Below the pieces are notes generated by a model that was not told the DNA's origin, ran no database searches, and worked only from the letters and a program-made list of their open reading frames with translations. Positions 16,796 to 30,388 of a stretch of DNA of 64,000 nt are shown here, one piece after another. A program made the position numbers and the translations under genes. This stretch comes from Candidatus Saccharimonadota bacterium (GTDB taxonomy: Bacteria; Patescibacteriota; Saccharimonadia; Saccharimonadales; Saccharimonadaceae). The stretch is from contig JAUNNB010000001.1 of the NCBI GenBank assembly GCA_030531645.1, positions 124,001 through 188,000 on the forward strand. The letters run 5' to 3'. Position 1 is the first letter of the stretch. Each line of letters starts with the position of its first letter.

Positions 16796-16822
16796 AATAA
16801 GACCCCGCGGGATCTTATTTAT
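16796..16822. terminator. Bidirectional terminator between convergent genes
   Basis: AAATAAGA pairs with TCTTATTT, with a CC/GG inner stem and a mismatch, flanked by A and T runs. Serves the gene at 16306 and greA on the minus strand. Confidence 0.75.
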
Positions 16823-16828
16823 TTTGTA

Positions 16829-17275
16829 TTATGAAATCTCTACAATTTTTCCTTTATTGCCGTTAGGTAGTTCGTAAGTATCACCAGTGGTCTTGCCCAT
16901 TAGGGCCTTACCAATAGGAGATTGATCTGAAATCATACCCTTAGTTGGGTCAGCCTCGACTGGACCAACTACAGAGTAGGTGTACTTCTTGCCACCTAAT
17001 GTAACGGTAACGGTAGCACCAATCGCAACCTTATCATGAGCGGTGTCGCGAATAATCTTGGCGCTCTTCAAAATTTCTTCAATTTCAACAATACGGTTTT
17101 CTACAGACTTCTGCTCTGCGCGAGCATCTGTATATTCCTGGTTCTCAGAGAGATCACCGAAAGAACGAGCCGTAGCTAATCTTTCCGCAATAGCTGGACG
17201 CTGTGCAATCAAATCCTGGAGCTCTTGTTCGAGATCCTTCTTACCAGATTTAGTTAAACTCACAGTTTTTTTCAT
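16829..17275 (-). CDS. greA: Transcription elongation factor GreA
   Basis: Rescues backtracked RNA polymerase by stimulating transcript cleavage. The protein has 148 residues. The N-terminal coiled coil (about 8-75) with GDLSENQEYTDARAEQ at its tip carries the conserved acidic residues that enter the polymerase channel; the C-terminal FKBP-like domain ends in SDQSPIGKALMGK and GDTYELPNG. Single gene, convergent with the secreted-protein gene and divergent from proS with 57 bases between. Confidence 0.96.
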   Translation of the reverse strand: MKKTVSLTKSGKKDLEQELQDLIAQRPAIAERLATARSFGDLSENQEYTDARAEQKSVENRIVEIEEILKSAKIIRDTAHDKVAIGATVTVTLGGKKYTYSVVGPVEADPTKGMISDQSPIGKALMGKTTGDTYELPNGNKGKIVEIS

Positions 17276-17316
17276 TTCACATTTATATTACACTTATTGA
17301 TAAGTTTTGTCAACAG

Positions 17317-17325
17317 TGCTATAAT
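17317..17325 (+). promoter_or_regulatory. Extended -10 promoter, leaderless type, for proS-pepN
   Basis: TGC-TATAAT ends 7 bases before the ATG at 17333. Confidence 0.65.
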
Positions 17326-17332
17326 TACCCCT

Positions 17333-18559
17333 ATGAAACTAAGTAAATCATTCACCAAAACTTTTAAGGAAGTTTCCAAAGACGAAACTGCCCTTAATGC
17401 CCAATTACTAATTAAAGCGGGCTATATCAACAAAGAAATGGCGGGGGTTTACGATTTTCTACCCTTAGGGGTGAGAGTACTTGAGAACATCAAAAACGTT
17501 GTCCGTGAAGAATTGAATGCTATCGGTTGCGAAGAAATGCAACTTACGGCTCTCCAGAACCCTGAATCTTGGGAAAAGACTGGTCGCTGGAATAGCGAGA
17601 AAATGGATATTTGGTTCAAAACCGAGTTGTCCGCAGGCGGCCTACTAGGTTTGGCTCCAACTCACGAGGAACCACTCACTAATCTGATGACACGTTATAT
17701 CTCAAGCTACAAAGATTTGCCAGCTTATATTTATCAGTTCCAGACCAAATTCCGCAACGAGCTCCGTGCAAAATCTGGTATTCTTCGCACCCGTGAATTC
17801 CTAATGAAAGATCTTTACTCATTCTCACTTAACGAAGAAGAACACAATAAGTTTTATCACGAAGTCGAGCAGGCCTACGCACGCATTTACGACCGCCTAG
17901 GTCTTGGCGATTGCACCTACGAGTGTTTCGCTTCTGGCGGCGCCTTCTCAAAGTATAGCCACGAGTATCAGACTATCACTCCAGTTGGCGAGGATACAGT
18001 TTATCACAATAAAGATTATTCCGTAGTTCTTAACGAAGAAGTATTCAATGACGAAGTCTTGGCTGACCTTGGCGTAACTCGCGAAGAAATGGAGCCAACC
18101 CGTGCAGCTGAAGTTGGTAATATCTTCACCCTTCGCTACAAGTTCTCTGAGCCAATGGGTCTTGAATATAATGACGACAAAGGCGATAAGCAAACCGTGT
18201 TTATGGGTAGCTATGGCATCGGTATTTCGCGCGTAATGGGTGTAATTGTCGAGAAATACGCTGACGAAAAAGGTATTGTCTGGCCAGAAAATATTGCGCC
18301 ATACAAGTACTACGTCATTGGTATTGGCGAAAAAGGTGAAAAAGAAGCCGAGAAACTTTATGAAAAGCTTGGCGCCGATAACTGTATCCTTGATGATCGC
18401 GATGCTCGCCCAGGCCAAAAGTTTGCTGATGCCGAACTTATGGGTATCCCATATCGCGTCGTAATTTCCGACAAGACTTTGGAAAATGAGGGTGCTGAGA
18501 TTACTACTCGCGCAACCGGCGATGTCAAAAATGTTTCATTGTCTGATATAATAGAGTAA
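17333..18559 (+). CDS. proS: Prolyl-tRNA synthetase without the editing insertion
   Basis: Charges tRNA-Pro. The protein has 408 residues against about 570 in most bacteria. Class II motif 2 (FRNELRAKSGILRTREFLMKD split over about 144-164) and motif 3 (GSYGIGISR) are bacterial-type, and the anticodon-binding domain closes the protein (DDRDARPGQKFADAE). The roughly 180-residue INS domain that normally lies between motifs 2 and 3 and removes mischarged Ala is absent. I use the ATG at 17333, 7 bases after the -10 box; an upstream in-frame start at 17297 would be outside the transcript. Overlaps pepN by one base. Confidence 0.94.
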   Translation: MKLSKSFTKTFKEVSKDETALNAQLLIKAGYINKEMAGVYDFLPLGVRVLENIKNVVREELNAIGCEEMQLTALQNPESWEKTGRWNSEKMDIWFKTELSAGGLLGLAPTHEEPLTNLMTRYISSYKDLPAYIYQFQTKFRNELRAKSGILRTREFLMKDLYSFSLNEEEHNKFYHEVEQAYARIYDRLGLGDCTYECFASGGAFSKYSHEYQTITPVGEDTVYHNKDYSVVLNEEVFNDEVLADLGVTREEMEPTRAAEVGNIFTLRYKFSEPMGLEYNDDKGDKQTVFMGSYGIGISRVMGVIVEKYADEKGIVWPENIAPYKYYVIGIGEKGEKEAEKLYEKLGADNCILDDRDARPGQKFADAELMGIPYRVVISDKTLENEGAEITTRATGDVKNVSLSDIIE

Positions 18560-20979
18560 TGGAACGACTACTCAACTACTTTACACCACGAAGCTATAAG
18601 TTAAATCTCAAAATTGATAAAAATAGTCCAGACGCTTCAGCGACCGTCGAGATTGTTGGTGTGTCTAAAAGCGATGTCGTTAAATTGCACGCCAAAGGCC
18701 TCAATATTAAGAAAGCAGTAGTTGATGGTGTAGAAACCGAAACGGCATTAGATGATGATGTTTTGACGCTCAAAAAAGCCGGCGAAAATATCGTCATAGA
18801 TTATGATTTCAAAATTAATCGCAATATGGAGGGCGCCTATCTCTCGACCTATGACTACGAGGGAACGGAAGAGAAGATTGTTGCTACGCAATTCGAAAGC
18901 CACTATGCGCGCGAGGCATTTCCGTGTGTGGATGAACCAGCCGCCAAAGCTACTTTTGATATCACAATTACCACAGACGACCCTACCGATACTGTTCTTT
19001 CCAACATGCCAGAAATTTCAGGGAAAGGTGCGACTCATACTTTCGCAACTACTCCAGAAATGTCCACTTATCTCGTTGCATTTGTAATCGGTAAATTTAA
19101 TAAAATCAGCACCACGAATAAACATGGTGTCAAAGTTACAACATATGGTGCTTTGAACCAGCCAAAAACTGCGTTGAAATTCCCAAATCAAATCGCCTCC
19201 GAAGCACTCGACTTATACGATGATTTGTTCGGTGTTCCATATCCGTTAGAAAAATTAGATCAAGTTGCAATTCCAGACTTTGAAGCTGGGGCTATGGAAA
19301 ACTGGGGTCTTGTAACTTACCGCGAGGCATGTTTACTTGTCGACAAAAACACCACCAAGGCAGAAAGAGAATATGTCGCAACCGTCATCACTCACGAACT
19401 CAGCCACCAATGGTTTGGTGATCTCGTAACGATGGAATGGTGGGACAATCTCTGGCTCAACGAGAGCTTTGCTAACCTCATGCAATTCGTTTCCGTCGAT
19501 AAAATGCGTCCAAGCTGGCACATTTGGCAAGATTTCTTCACCAACGATTGTTACTATGCGCTTCGCCGCGATTGTCTCCCAGGCGTCCAAGCTGTCCAGC
19601 AGCCAGTCAACGACCCTGGTGAAATTGCCACTTTGTTTGACTCTGCCATCGTCTATGCTAAAGGCGCACGCCTAATGTTCATGCTGATGCGCTTGATGGG
19701 TGAAGAAAACTTCATGGCGGGCCTTGGCGATTATTTCCGTGTTCATGCTTATAGAAATACTACCGGTGATGACTTATGGAACGCACTTCAGCCATACGCA
19801 AAATTCAATGTCAAAGAATTTATGGACGCCTGGATTTTGCAACCGGGCTATCCAATGATTACCGACAAGGTTTCACAAAGGTTCCTTATTAATGGCGCAA
19901 CCGATAGCATAACTTGGCCACTTCCAGAAATTTCTGATGATATGACTGGCCACTATTTGATTAACTTAAGTTCTGAAGAATTTGAAGATAAATTAAAGAA
20001 TTTCGATAAACTAAGCCTTGAACAGAAGTTGCGTTTGCTTATCGACCGTATGATGTTGGCGCAAACTCCGATTGTTTCTGCGGCCGGGCTTATGGATTTG
20101 TTGCCGAAGTTTAAAAACGAGACAAGTGAACCTGTATGGGAAATTCTCGCAGACATTATCGCGTTGCTCAAAATTTTCTTCCCACCAGACTGTGATTACT
20201 TTGAAAAGTTCAAGAAATTTGTCTACGAACTTGCTGAATTCAATTTGAAACGACTTGGCTATTCCGCCGCAGAAGGCGAGGATGATTCTGACGCTAAACT
20301 CCGTTCCGAGATTCTCAATTTCGCCTTGTATGCACGCGATAAAAAATCAGAAGAAATTCTTGCGATGGACTACGACAATTGTCTGAGTGCTAAATCAAAA
20401 GCCTTCGACCGCGTTGAAAAAATTAGCAACGGCGCCATGATTTGTCTTGCGCTTCCTGAGCTCGATTCTGAAACGCGTGGAGCCATTCTCCTAGCTAAAT
20501 TCCGCACCTCGGATGAAAGTATCTATGATGATATAGTTGAAGCATATCAAAATACCGCAGATCCATCCCTACGCTCCGATCTCCTCGGCACATTCACGGT
20601 GGCGAAGAATCCAGAAAACATTAAGAAGAATATTGCGCTTCTAGAAAAACCAGAGATTGTCCGTCCTCAAGACCATTCATATCTCCTGGCATATTTAATG
20701 TCCAACTTCTATTCTAGAAACGAAGCCTTCGATTGGTTCTATAATAACTGGGATTACATCGTCGGCTTAACTTCCGATAAATCAATGGATGATTACATCC
20801 GTATTGCTGCAGCTCGCATTCGCAGCGAGGAAGAAAAAGACCGCTTCTTTGCCTTTGTTGAGCCTAAAGCATCAGACCCAGCGTTAACTCGTGCTATCGA
20901 TATGGCTAAAACCGATATTATGGCTCGCTTGCACTGGCTCGAATCAGACACCAAGGCTGTCCGCGAACGCTTAGACTAA
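18559..20979 (+). CDS. pepN: M1-family zinc aminopeptidase
   Basis: Removes N-terminal residues from peptides. The protein has 806 residues. GAMEN (244-248) is the substrate-binding loop, HELSH (279-283) with Glu302 is the zinc site, and a Tyr for transition-state binding follows later. Domain order is beta N-terminal domain, thermolysin-like catalytic domain, beta domain and a helical C-terminal domain, as in ERAP/PepN relatives. No signal peptide, so cytoplasmic; it may recycle imported peptides in an organism with few amino-acid pathways. Start overlaps the proS stop by one base. Confidence 0.92.
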   Translation: MERLLNYFTPRSYKLNLKIDKNSPDASATVEIVGVSKSDVVKLHAKGLNIKKAVVDGVETETALDDDVLTLKKAGENIVIDYDFKINRNMEGAYLSTYDYEGTEEKIVATQFESHYAREAFPCVDEPAAKATFDITITTDDPTDTVLSNMPEISGKGATHTFATTPEMSTYLVAFVIGKFNKISTTNKHGVKVTTYGALNQPKTALKFPNQIASEALDLYDDLFGVPYPLEKLDQVAIPDFEAGAMENWGLVTYREACLLVDKNTTKAEREYVATVITHELSHQWFGDLVTMEWWDNLWLNESFANLMQFVSVDKMRPSWHIWQDFFTNDCYYALRRDCLPGVQAVQQPVNDPGEIATLFDSAIVYAKGARLMFMLMRLMGEENFMAGLGDYFRVHAYRNTTGDDLWNALQPYAKFNVKEFMDAWILQPGYPMITDKVSQRFLINGATDSITWPLPEISDDMTGHYLINLSSEEFEDKLKNFDKLSLEQKLRLLIDRMMLAQTPIVSAAGLMDLLPKFKNETSEPVWEILADIIALLKIFFPPDCDYFEKFKKFVYELAEFNLKRLGYSAAEGEDDSDAKLRSEILNFALYARDKKSEEILAMDYDNCLSAKSKAFDRVEKISNGAMICLALPELDSETRGAILLAKFRTSDESIYDDIVEAYQNTADPSLRSDLLGTFTVAKNPENIKKNIALLEKPEIVRPQDHSYLLAYLMSNFYSRNEAFDWFYNNWDYIVGLTSDKSMDDYIRIAAARIRSEEEKDRFFAFVEPKASDPALTRAIDMAKTDIMARLHWLESDTKAVRERLD

Positions 20980-20982
20980 CTG

Positions 20983-20991
20983 TGATATAAT
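20983..20991 (+). promoter_or_regulatory. Extended -10 promoter, leaderless type, for ruvA
   Basis: TGA-TATAAT ends 6 bases before the ATG at 20998. Confidence 0.65.
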
Positions 20992-20997
20992 AAACAT

Positions 20998-21579
20998 ATG
21001 ATTGGACACATAAACGGCGAAGTCGCCGAAAAGTTCACGGGGGCTATGATTGTCGACGTCAATGGCGTTGGCTATGAAATTGCGGTTACGGCTCTAGATT
21101 TCGAAGCTGTGAATGTTGGTGAAAAACGAAAATTCTATACATACCACGCAGTTCGCGAAAACTCAGAAGACCTATATGGATTCACATCGCTTGCCGCTAA
21201 GAAAATGTTTGAGTTACTCATTACAGTTCAGGGCGTCGGCCCAAAGGCCGCTATGGCTATTCTCTCGCTCGCTTCAGCTGAGGATGTCAGAAATGCCATC
21301 GCCAATGCGGATGTTGCTTTCGTGTCAAAGGCTTCTGGTGTTGGCAAGAAATCCGCAGAACGCGTTATTGTCGATTTGCGTGATAAAGTAGGCGTGCCAT
21401 CCCATGTTGGCGCTACTGATATTATCGGCCCATCAGCTGCCACTCAGGCAGAACCAGACGAGGCTCTTGATGCTCTTATCGCACTTGGCTTCCCGTTGAA
21501 AGAAGCAACGGATGCTTTGGCTAAAGTCGATAAGAACCTATCGGTCGAAGAAAGAATAAAAATGGCTTTGAAAAAATGA
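20998..21579 (+). CDS. ruvA: Holliday junction DNA helicase subunit RuvA
   Basis: Binds four-way DNA junctions and loads RuvB. The protein has 193 residues. The N-terminal OB domain begins MIGHINGEV; the tandem helix-hairpin-helix region has VQGVGPKAAMAIL and ASGVGKKSAERVIVDLRDK; domain III (about 150-193) binds RuvB. RuvB and RuvC are not in the window. Stop overlaps the next ATG (ATGA), so it is coupled to the FemAB gene, an unusual partner. Confidence 0.95.
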   Translation: MIGHINGEVAEKFTGAMIVDVNGVGYEIAVTALDFEAVNVGEKRKFYTYHAVRENSEDLYGFTSLAAKKMFELLITVQGVGPKAAMAILSLASAEDVRNAIANADVAFVSKASGVGKKSAERVIVDLRDKVGVPSHVGATDIIGPSAATQAEPDEALDALIALGFPLKEATDALAKVDKNLSVEERIKMALKK

Positions 21580-22718
21580 GTGGCAAGTTTGAATTCAAAA
21601 GTATTTCAGCAAAAGAGTTCGACAAATTTTCGAACTCACATCCACTTTCTACTTTCTTCCAGACTTCAGCAATGAGCGAAGTCTCAAAAACAAACGGTTG
21701 GGATTCCGAATATCTTGGTGTTTTTAAAGATAGCAAGCTTATCGCTGCTACCAGACTTACTTCGCGCAAGAATCACGGTAAAGTATATTATTATGCGATT
21801 CGTGGTCCACTGCTCGACTATAGTGATACGAAGCTCCTAGAATTTTTTATCAACGAACTCAAAAATTATTGCAAGAAAAACGGTGGTTATGAATTAAAAA
21901 TTGACCCAATTGTGCAATATGAAGAGCATGATCAAAATGGTGATATCGTGCCTGGAAAAAATAATTCCAAAATCATCGAAAAACTAAAAGCACTTGGCTT
22001 CAAACATGGTGGTTTCACCGTGGGTGTTCCTAAACGTAGTCAAGTCCGCTGGGCTTCAGTGCTGGATTTTACAGATGTATTGAGCTCAAAAGAACTTAGT
22101 CTCGCTACTAAAACCCGGGAAGGTCTAGAACAAGCTAAAGAAAAACTTTTGGCTAGTTTCAAACAAAACCATCGTAATCTTATTCGCCGCACTATCAAGA
22201 CCGGAATTGTGGTCGAGGAACTAGAAAAGAAAGATTTGCAAACTTATCTAGACATAGTTCATTCAACCGGCGAGCGTCGCGGATTTGCCGTGCAAGACAA
22301 AAAATATTTTGAGAGCTTCTTTGACAATTTTGTGGTGAATGAAAAAGCTAAGTTTCTTGTGGCCTACCTCGTCGAGGGGAAGAAAAAGACGCCTATTTCT
22401 ACAGCACTCTTTGTTATGAACCGCGATGAAATCCTTTATTTTACGAGTGGCGGCTACGAAGAATATATGAAATATTATGGACAATATGCCGTCCAGTGGT
22501 CCATTATGTGCTGGGGGCTCGCCCACGGATACAAGAAACTTAATTTCTATGGAATCTCAGGCATCTTCGACCCACATGATCCTAGTTACGGAGTTTTCCA
22601 ATTCAAAAAAGGCTTTGGTGCGAAAGTTGAAGAATATATTGGCGATTTCTATATGCCATTATCGTTCTACTATTATATAGATAAAGCCATCGCCAAATTA
22701 AAAGGAATTAAAAAATAA
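21576..22718 (+). CDS. FemAB/FemX-type peptidoglycan aminoacyltransferase
   Basis: A 380-residue protein with the two-GNAT-domain layout of Fem enzymes, which add amino acids from aminoacyl-tRNA to lipid II to form the peptidoglycan bridge. Recognisable blocks are the N-terminal HPLSTFFQTSAMSEV, the central NHRNLIRRTIKTGI with a helical region around residues 175-200, and the C-terminal NFYGISGIFDPHDPSYGVFQFKKGFG, typical of the second GNAT domain. Cytoplasmic. ATGA overlap with ruvA; followed by a bidirectional terminator. The amino acid added is not predictable. Confidence 0.85.
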   Translation: MSGKFEFKSISAKEFDKFSNSHPLSTFFQTSAMSEVSKTNGWDSEYLGVFKDSKLIAATRLTSRKNHGKVYYYAIRGPLLDYSDTKLLEFFINELKNYCKKNGGYELKIDPIVQYEEHDQNGDIVPGKNNSKIIEKLKALGFKHGGFTVGVPKRSQVRWASVLDFTDVLSSKELSLATKTREGLEQAKEKLLASFKQNHRNLIRRTIKTGIVVEELEKKDLQTYLDIVHSTGERRGFAVQDKKYFESFFDNFVVNEKAKFLVAYLVEGKKKTPISTALFVMNRDEILYFTSGGYEEYMKYYGQYAVQWSIMCWGLAHGYKKLNFYGISGIFDPHDPSYGVFQFKKGFGAKVEEYIGDFYMPLSFYYYIDKAIAKLKGIKK

Positions 22719-22738
22719 CCCCTTCTCGGGGTTATTTT
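22712..22738. terminator. Bidirectional terminator between FemAB and rpmG
   Basis: AAAATAACCCC pairs with GGGGTTATTTT around TTCTC. It overlaps the stop codons of both convergent genes. Confidence 0.85.
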
Positions 22739-22946
22739 AGCGTTTCTTTTCCTTAACTTCGTTACGACCAAGGTTCTTTTTCGTTTCCGTAAAGACCACG
22801 TGTTTGCGAAGAATTGGATCATATTTCTTGAGACTGAGCTTATCAGGTGTATTCATTGTATTCTTCTTTGTATAGTACGCACGAATACCGGACTCTTCCG
22901 AGACCAAACCTACAAGCTTTCTCTTGGTATTACTCTTTTTTGCCAT
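22737..22946 (-). CDS. rpmG: Ribosomal protein bL33, zinc-free form
   Basis: Large-subunit protein of 69 residues. [32 protein letters not shown] and [10 protein letters not shown] match bL33. No Cys is present, so it is the zinc-independent type. The C-terminus extends about 15 residues past the usual end with a basic tail ([12 protein letters not shown]). Its ATG at 22946 is preceded by a TAAAAT box on the minus strand. Confidence 0.93.
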   Translation of the reverse strand: MAKKSNTKRKLVGLVSEESGIRAYYTKKNTMNTPDKLSLKKYDPILRKHVVFTETKKNLGRNEVKEKKR

Positions 22947-22956
22947 AATTATATTT

Positions 22957-22965
22957 ATTTTAGCA
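22957..22965 (-). promoter_or_regulatory. Extended -10 promoter of rpmG
   Basis: TGC-TAAAAT on the minus strand, hexamer at 22957-22962, 10 bases before the ATG. A TATAAT closer to the ATG (1 base away) is too near to serve. Confidence 0.5.
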
Positions 22966-22990
22966 CATAATGGGTAAAAAGTAAATACTA

Positions 22991-22999
22991 TGCTATAAT
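22991..22999 (+). promoter_or_regulatory. Extended -10 promoter, near-leaderless type, for htpX
   Basis: TGC-TATAAT ends 12 bases before the ATG at 23012. Confidence 0.65.
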
Positions 23000-23011
23000 A
23001 GATATGTTAAT

Positions 23012-23887
23012 ATGAACAAACAGATTAAGATTAATAAGCGTAATACCATTATAATCCTTATCGGATTTACAGCTCTAATTGCGGCAATCGGCGCGCTTAT
23101 TTCCTATTTTACAGGGAATTGGGGTGTTTGTATTACGGTGCTAATTATCGCCGCTTTTTATGCACTTCTTCAGTATTTTGTTGCTGATAAGGTTGCTATG
23201 TCTATGACAGGCTCCCATAAGATTACTAAAGATGAAAATAAACGCCTTTATACTGCCGTCGAGAAGATGGCGGAAGAGGCCAATATTCCGATGCCTCAAG
23301 TCTATATCATCGATGATTCTGCGCCAAATGCCTTTGCAACTGGTCGTGACCCACAACACGCCTCGGTTGCGTGTACTACGGGTCTGTTAGGTATTATGGA
23401 TGATAAGGAACTTACTGCCGTTGTTGGCCACGAAGTTTCACACATTAAGAATTATGATATTCGAGTTTCTATGATTACATTTGGTCTTGTCTGTATTATT
23501 GGTTTCATTGCGGACATTGGTCTTCGTATGATTTATATTTCAGATGATCGCGATAACGAGCGTTCTCCAGTCGGCTTCATTGTCATTTTGCTTACTAGTT
23601 TACTGGCGCCGGTTGCTGCTAGCATTGCACAGATGGCTGTTTCGCGTCAGCGTGAGTATCTTGCAGATGCCACATCCGTGAAACTTACTAAAAATCCAGA
23701 TAGTATGATTAACGCATTAAAAAAGCTCGATGAGCACTCTCGTCCTATGCGTCGTCAGAACCCTGCTACTGAGGCTATGTATATTAATAATCCATTGAAA
23801 AAAGGTTCTATTTCATCACTTTTCAGTACTCACCCTCCAATCGAAAAACGCATTACTACCCTCGAACAAGTGAAATGGAATTTCTAA
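23012..23887 (+). CDS. htpX: HtpX-like M48 membrane metalloprotease
   Basis: A 291-residue membrane zinc protease for quality control of membrane proteins. Two N-terminal helices (about 10-32 and 36-58) and two more (about 152-173 and 185-205) surround a cytoplasmic domain with HEVSH at 140-144; the third ligand Glu lies in SRQREYLADA. The APNAFATGR block is typical of HtpX. It is followed after 1 base by a membrane protein gene and then ligA. Confidence 0.93.
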   Translation: MNKQIKINKRNTIIILIGFTALIAAIGALISYFTGNWGVCITVLIIAAFYALLQYFVADKVAMSMTGSHKITKDENKRLYTAVEKMAEEANIPMPQVYIIDDSAPNAFATGRDPQHASVACTTGLLGIMDDKELTAVVGHEVSHIKNYDIRVSMITFGLVCIIGFIADIGLRMIYISDDRDNERSPVGFIVILLTSLLAPVAASIAQMAVSRQREYLADATSVKLTKNPDSMINALKKLDEHSRPMRRQNPATEAMYINNPLKKGSISSLFSTHPPIEKRITTLEQVKWNF

Positions 23888-23888
23888 T

Positions 23889-27036
<3,148 letters not shown>

Positions 27037-27042
27037 ATTAAT

Positions 27043-27071
27043 TTGACATTTTGGCAAAAATCCCTTATAAT
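27043..27071 (+). promoter_or_regulatory. Consensus sigma-70 promoter for the orphan gene at 27094
   Basis: TTGACA (27043-27048), a 17-base spacer, TATAAT (27066-27071): a perfect consensus pair, rare in this window. A ribosome binding site AAGGGAG (27081-27087) lies 6 bases before the ATG. High expression is expected. Confidence 0.8.
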
Positions 27072-27093
27072 AAATAAGTAAAGGGAGTGTCAT

Positions 27094-29064
27094 ATGAGTA
27101 AAAAACAAAACAAAATCAAAAAAAGTATTTCTCGCGATGAATTCCATAAAATCATCGAAAACGAGATGGACAGTGTTATTTATGTCCATGGTGATCAAAG
27201 TCGTAGTGATGGCTACAGCTTTTGCACTGGTGGTGAAATCTATAAATACGAAGGGGACCAGCTCATTCACATGGTCTATCATAATTGGCCATGGCCAGAT
27301 GAGGACGACACGGACGGCTATCTATGGGGCTTAGCGCGTGGAGAGGGAAATCCTAAATTTAAGGATAATTTCATTGAGGTTTCCGATAATATTACATATC
27401 CAGGTTTCCTTAATCGCGCGGTTAAATTTACAAAACTAACTGATATTGGTCTTGGGTATGTATTCAATGGGCATAAGGGCGTCATTGGTAATGCAATTAA
27501 CAGGACCGATGAGGGTGTAGAAATTCTCGCCGATGTCTATATCTCTAGCGATGGTATCGACCACCTTCTACAGATGTATGCAGATGGGAAATTCTGTGGT
27601 GACTTGGTGTCTAGTCCAAGGCAATATCCGTTTGAAATTTCTCGCGAGGAAATTACGGAGTTGTTTGAAAAAAATCTAGAAAATGTAGTTATGGTAGACG
27701 AAACTCCGTCGTTTGACGATTGGAGCATTGCCGGCATTAACTTTAATCTATACCTATATAATAATGGCAAAATCGAACATTATTACCATGCGGAAGATTG
27801 CAAAAGGGAAACAAGGGAAGACAAAGTTATTATCCCGCCAGCCATCTTTGGTGTACTTATAGAAAAACCAAAGTATGCTAAATTACTTAAGTCTTATGGA
27901 CACGGATATGCTATCAATAAGGAACTGAAGTGTAAGCTAACTTCCAAGTCTAAGCTCACTCTAGAATTTAAAAAATTTAAGCACTCAGTTGATTTTGATA
28001 AGACTCCGTTCCCGCAGGATGCTGCCGGAAAAATTGCTTATCGTCTAAAATCTCATTTCCCATACAACGATGACTCAGAACGTTTTGATGACATTGAAAG
28101 AGGTTATATTGAGGTATACTCACAGGATTACAACGAGTTGATTCGGAACCGTGTTAATAATTCAAAGATTTTTAGTAGATATTATCGTCTCGCTGAGCAG
28201 CAAATCGATGGCAAAACTCAGCTTGCTGATAATGAACTCTTCGATGTCATTAATGATATTTGGTGCAGCCTCGACGATGAAGAAGGGCTCGAACGTGAAC
28301 TTTGCCGCCATATTTATGATTGGTTCTGGAAATACATTAAAACCAATAAACGTGTCCAAAATATCGATAGGGAGGATGAGAATCTCAATATCGCGATAGA
28401 CTGGATCTATAGTCTACAAGAAGGAGTGTTGAAAGAAAAGAATCCGGAGCTAATTGATATTCTGGATAGCTATACTGCGAAGATCGAAGAATTCTTTAAT
28501 ACAACAAAAATCACTGGTCTGAAAAAGCTTGACAAAGCATTTGTAAGTTTCTGGGAAGATGAACTTCCATATGCTTTCCAACTTAAGGCCGTAGTAAGGT
28601 TCCTTGATAATTTGCCAAATGATACCGATTTTACAAAATACCCACCAACCTTGTTGAAGTATGGCACATATTGTCTTGGTAATAAAAACCGCCGTGAGAT
28701 TTTGAAAGTCTGTATGACTGACCCACGCTTTAAGGAGGCGAAAGACTGGATTTTTACCGAATGCTTCGAAAGGGGATGGCGTTTTGGTCATGAGGCTGAG
28801 GCGTTGAATATGATTCTGATGCACTTTGATTTTGACAATGTAGACGCCGAGAGGGCCGCCGATATGATTACAAATCTAGCGGAAACCTGCACTTGTCCAG
28901 AAGAGATTCCTGTCATGGTGAAGATTGTGGATCGCTTCCCGTTAAAAGAGGATGGCAAGCAGGGGCTAAAAGATAGAGTTCAAAAGTATGCACAAGCCTC
29001 AGTTAATAATTATTTAGCTCGTCGTGCAGAGCTTCGTAAAAACCTGCCTAAGATGTTGAAATAA
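27094..29064 (+). CDS. Large orphan protein of unknown function with an internal repeat
   Basis: A 656-residue soluble protein; no signal, membrane helix or known motif. The first 300 residues hold two related units: in the first, EIYKYEGDQLIHMVYH is followed by IGLGYVFNGHKG; in the second, NLYLYNNGKIEHYYH is followed by YGHGYAINKELK. This suggests a duplicated beta-rich domain of about 120 residues. The second half is helical and Trp/Phe-rich (DWFWKYIKTN, FVSFWEDELPYAF). It has the strongest promoter in the window and a good ribosome binding site, so it is probably abundant. It stands alone between ligA and eno. I cannot assign a role. Confidence 0.6.
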   Translation: MSKKQNKIKKSISRDEFHKIIENEMDSVIYVHGDQSRSDGYSFCTGGEIYKYEGDQLIHMVYHNWPWPDEDDTDGYLWGLARGEGNPKFKDNFIEVSDNITYPGFLNRAVKFTKLTDIGLGYVFNGHKGVIGNAINRTDEGVEILADVYISSDGIDHLLQMYADGKFCGDLVSSPRQYPFEISREEITELFEKNLENVVMVDETPSFDDWSIAGINFNLYLYNNGKIEHYYHAEDCKRETREDKVIIPPAIFGVLIEKPKYAKLLKSYGHGYAINKELKCKLTSKSKLTLEFKKFKHSVDFDKTPFPQDAAGKIAYRLKSHFPYNDDSERFDDIERGYIEVYSQDYNELIRNRVNNSKIFSRYYRLAEQQIDGKTQLADNELFDVINDIWCSLDDEEGLERELCRHIYDWFWKYIKTNKRVQNIDREDENLNIAIDWIYSLQEGVLKEKNPELIDILDSYTAKIEEFFNTTKITGLKKLDKAFVSFWEDELPYAFQLKAVVRFLDNLPNDTDFTKYPPTLLKYGTYCLGNKNRREILKVCMTDPRFKEAKDWIFTECFERGWRFGHEAEALNMILMHFDFDNVDAERAADMITNLAETCTCPEEIPVMVKIVDRFPLKEDGKQGLKDRVQKYAQASVNNYLARRAELRKNLPKMLK

Positions 29065-29090
29065 CACCACTTTAAACCATAAGCGTTTTA

Positions 29091-29099
29091 TGATACAAT
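29091..29099 (+). promoter_or_regulatory. Extended -10 promoter, leaderless type, for eno
   Basis: TGA-TACAAT ends 6 bases before the ATG at 29106. Confidence 0.6.
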
Positions 29100-29102
29100 T
29101 AG

Positions 29103-30386
<1,284 letters not shown>

Positions 30387-30388
30387 AG

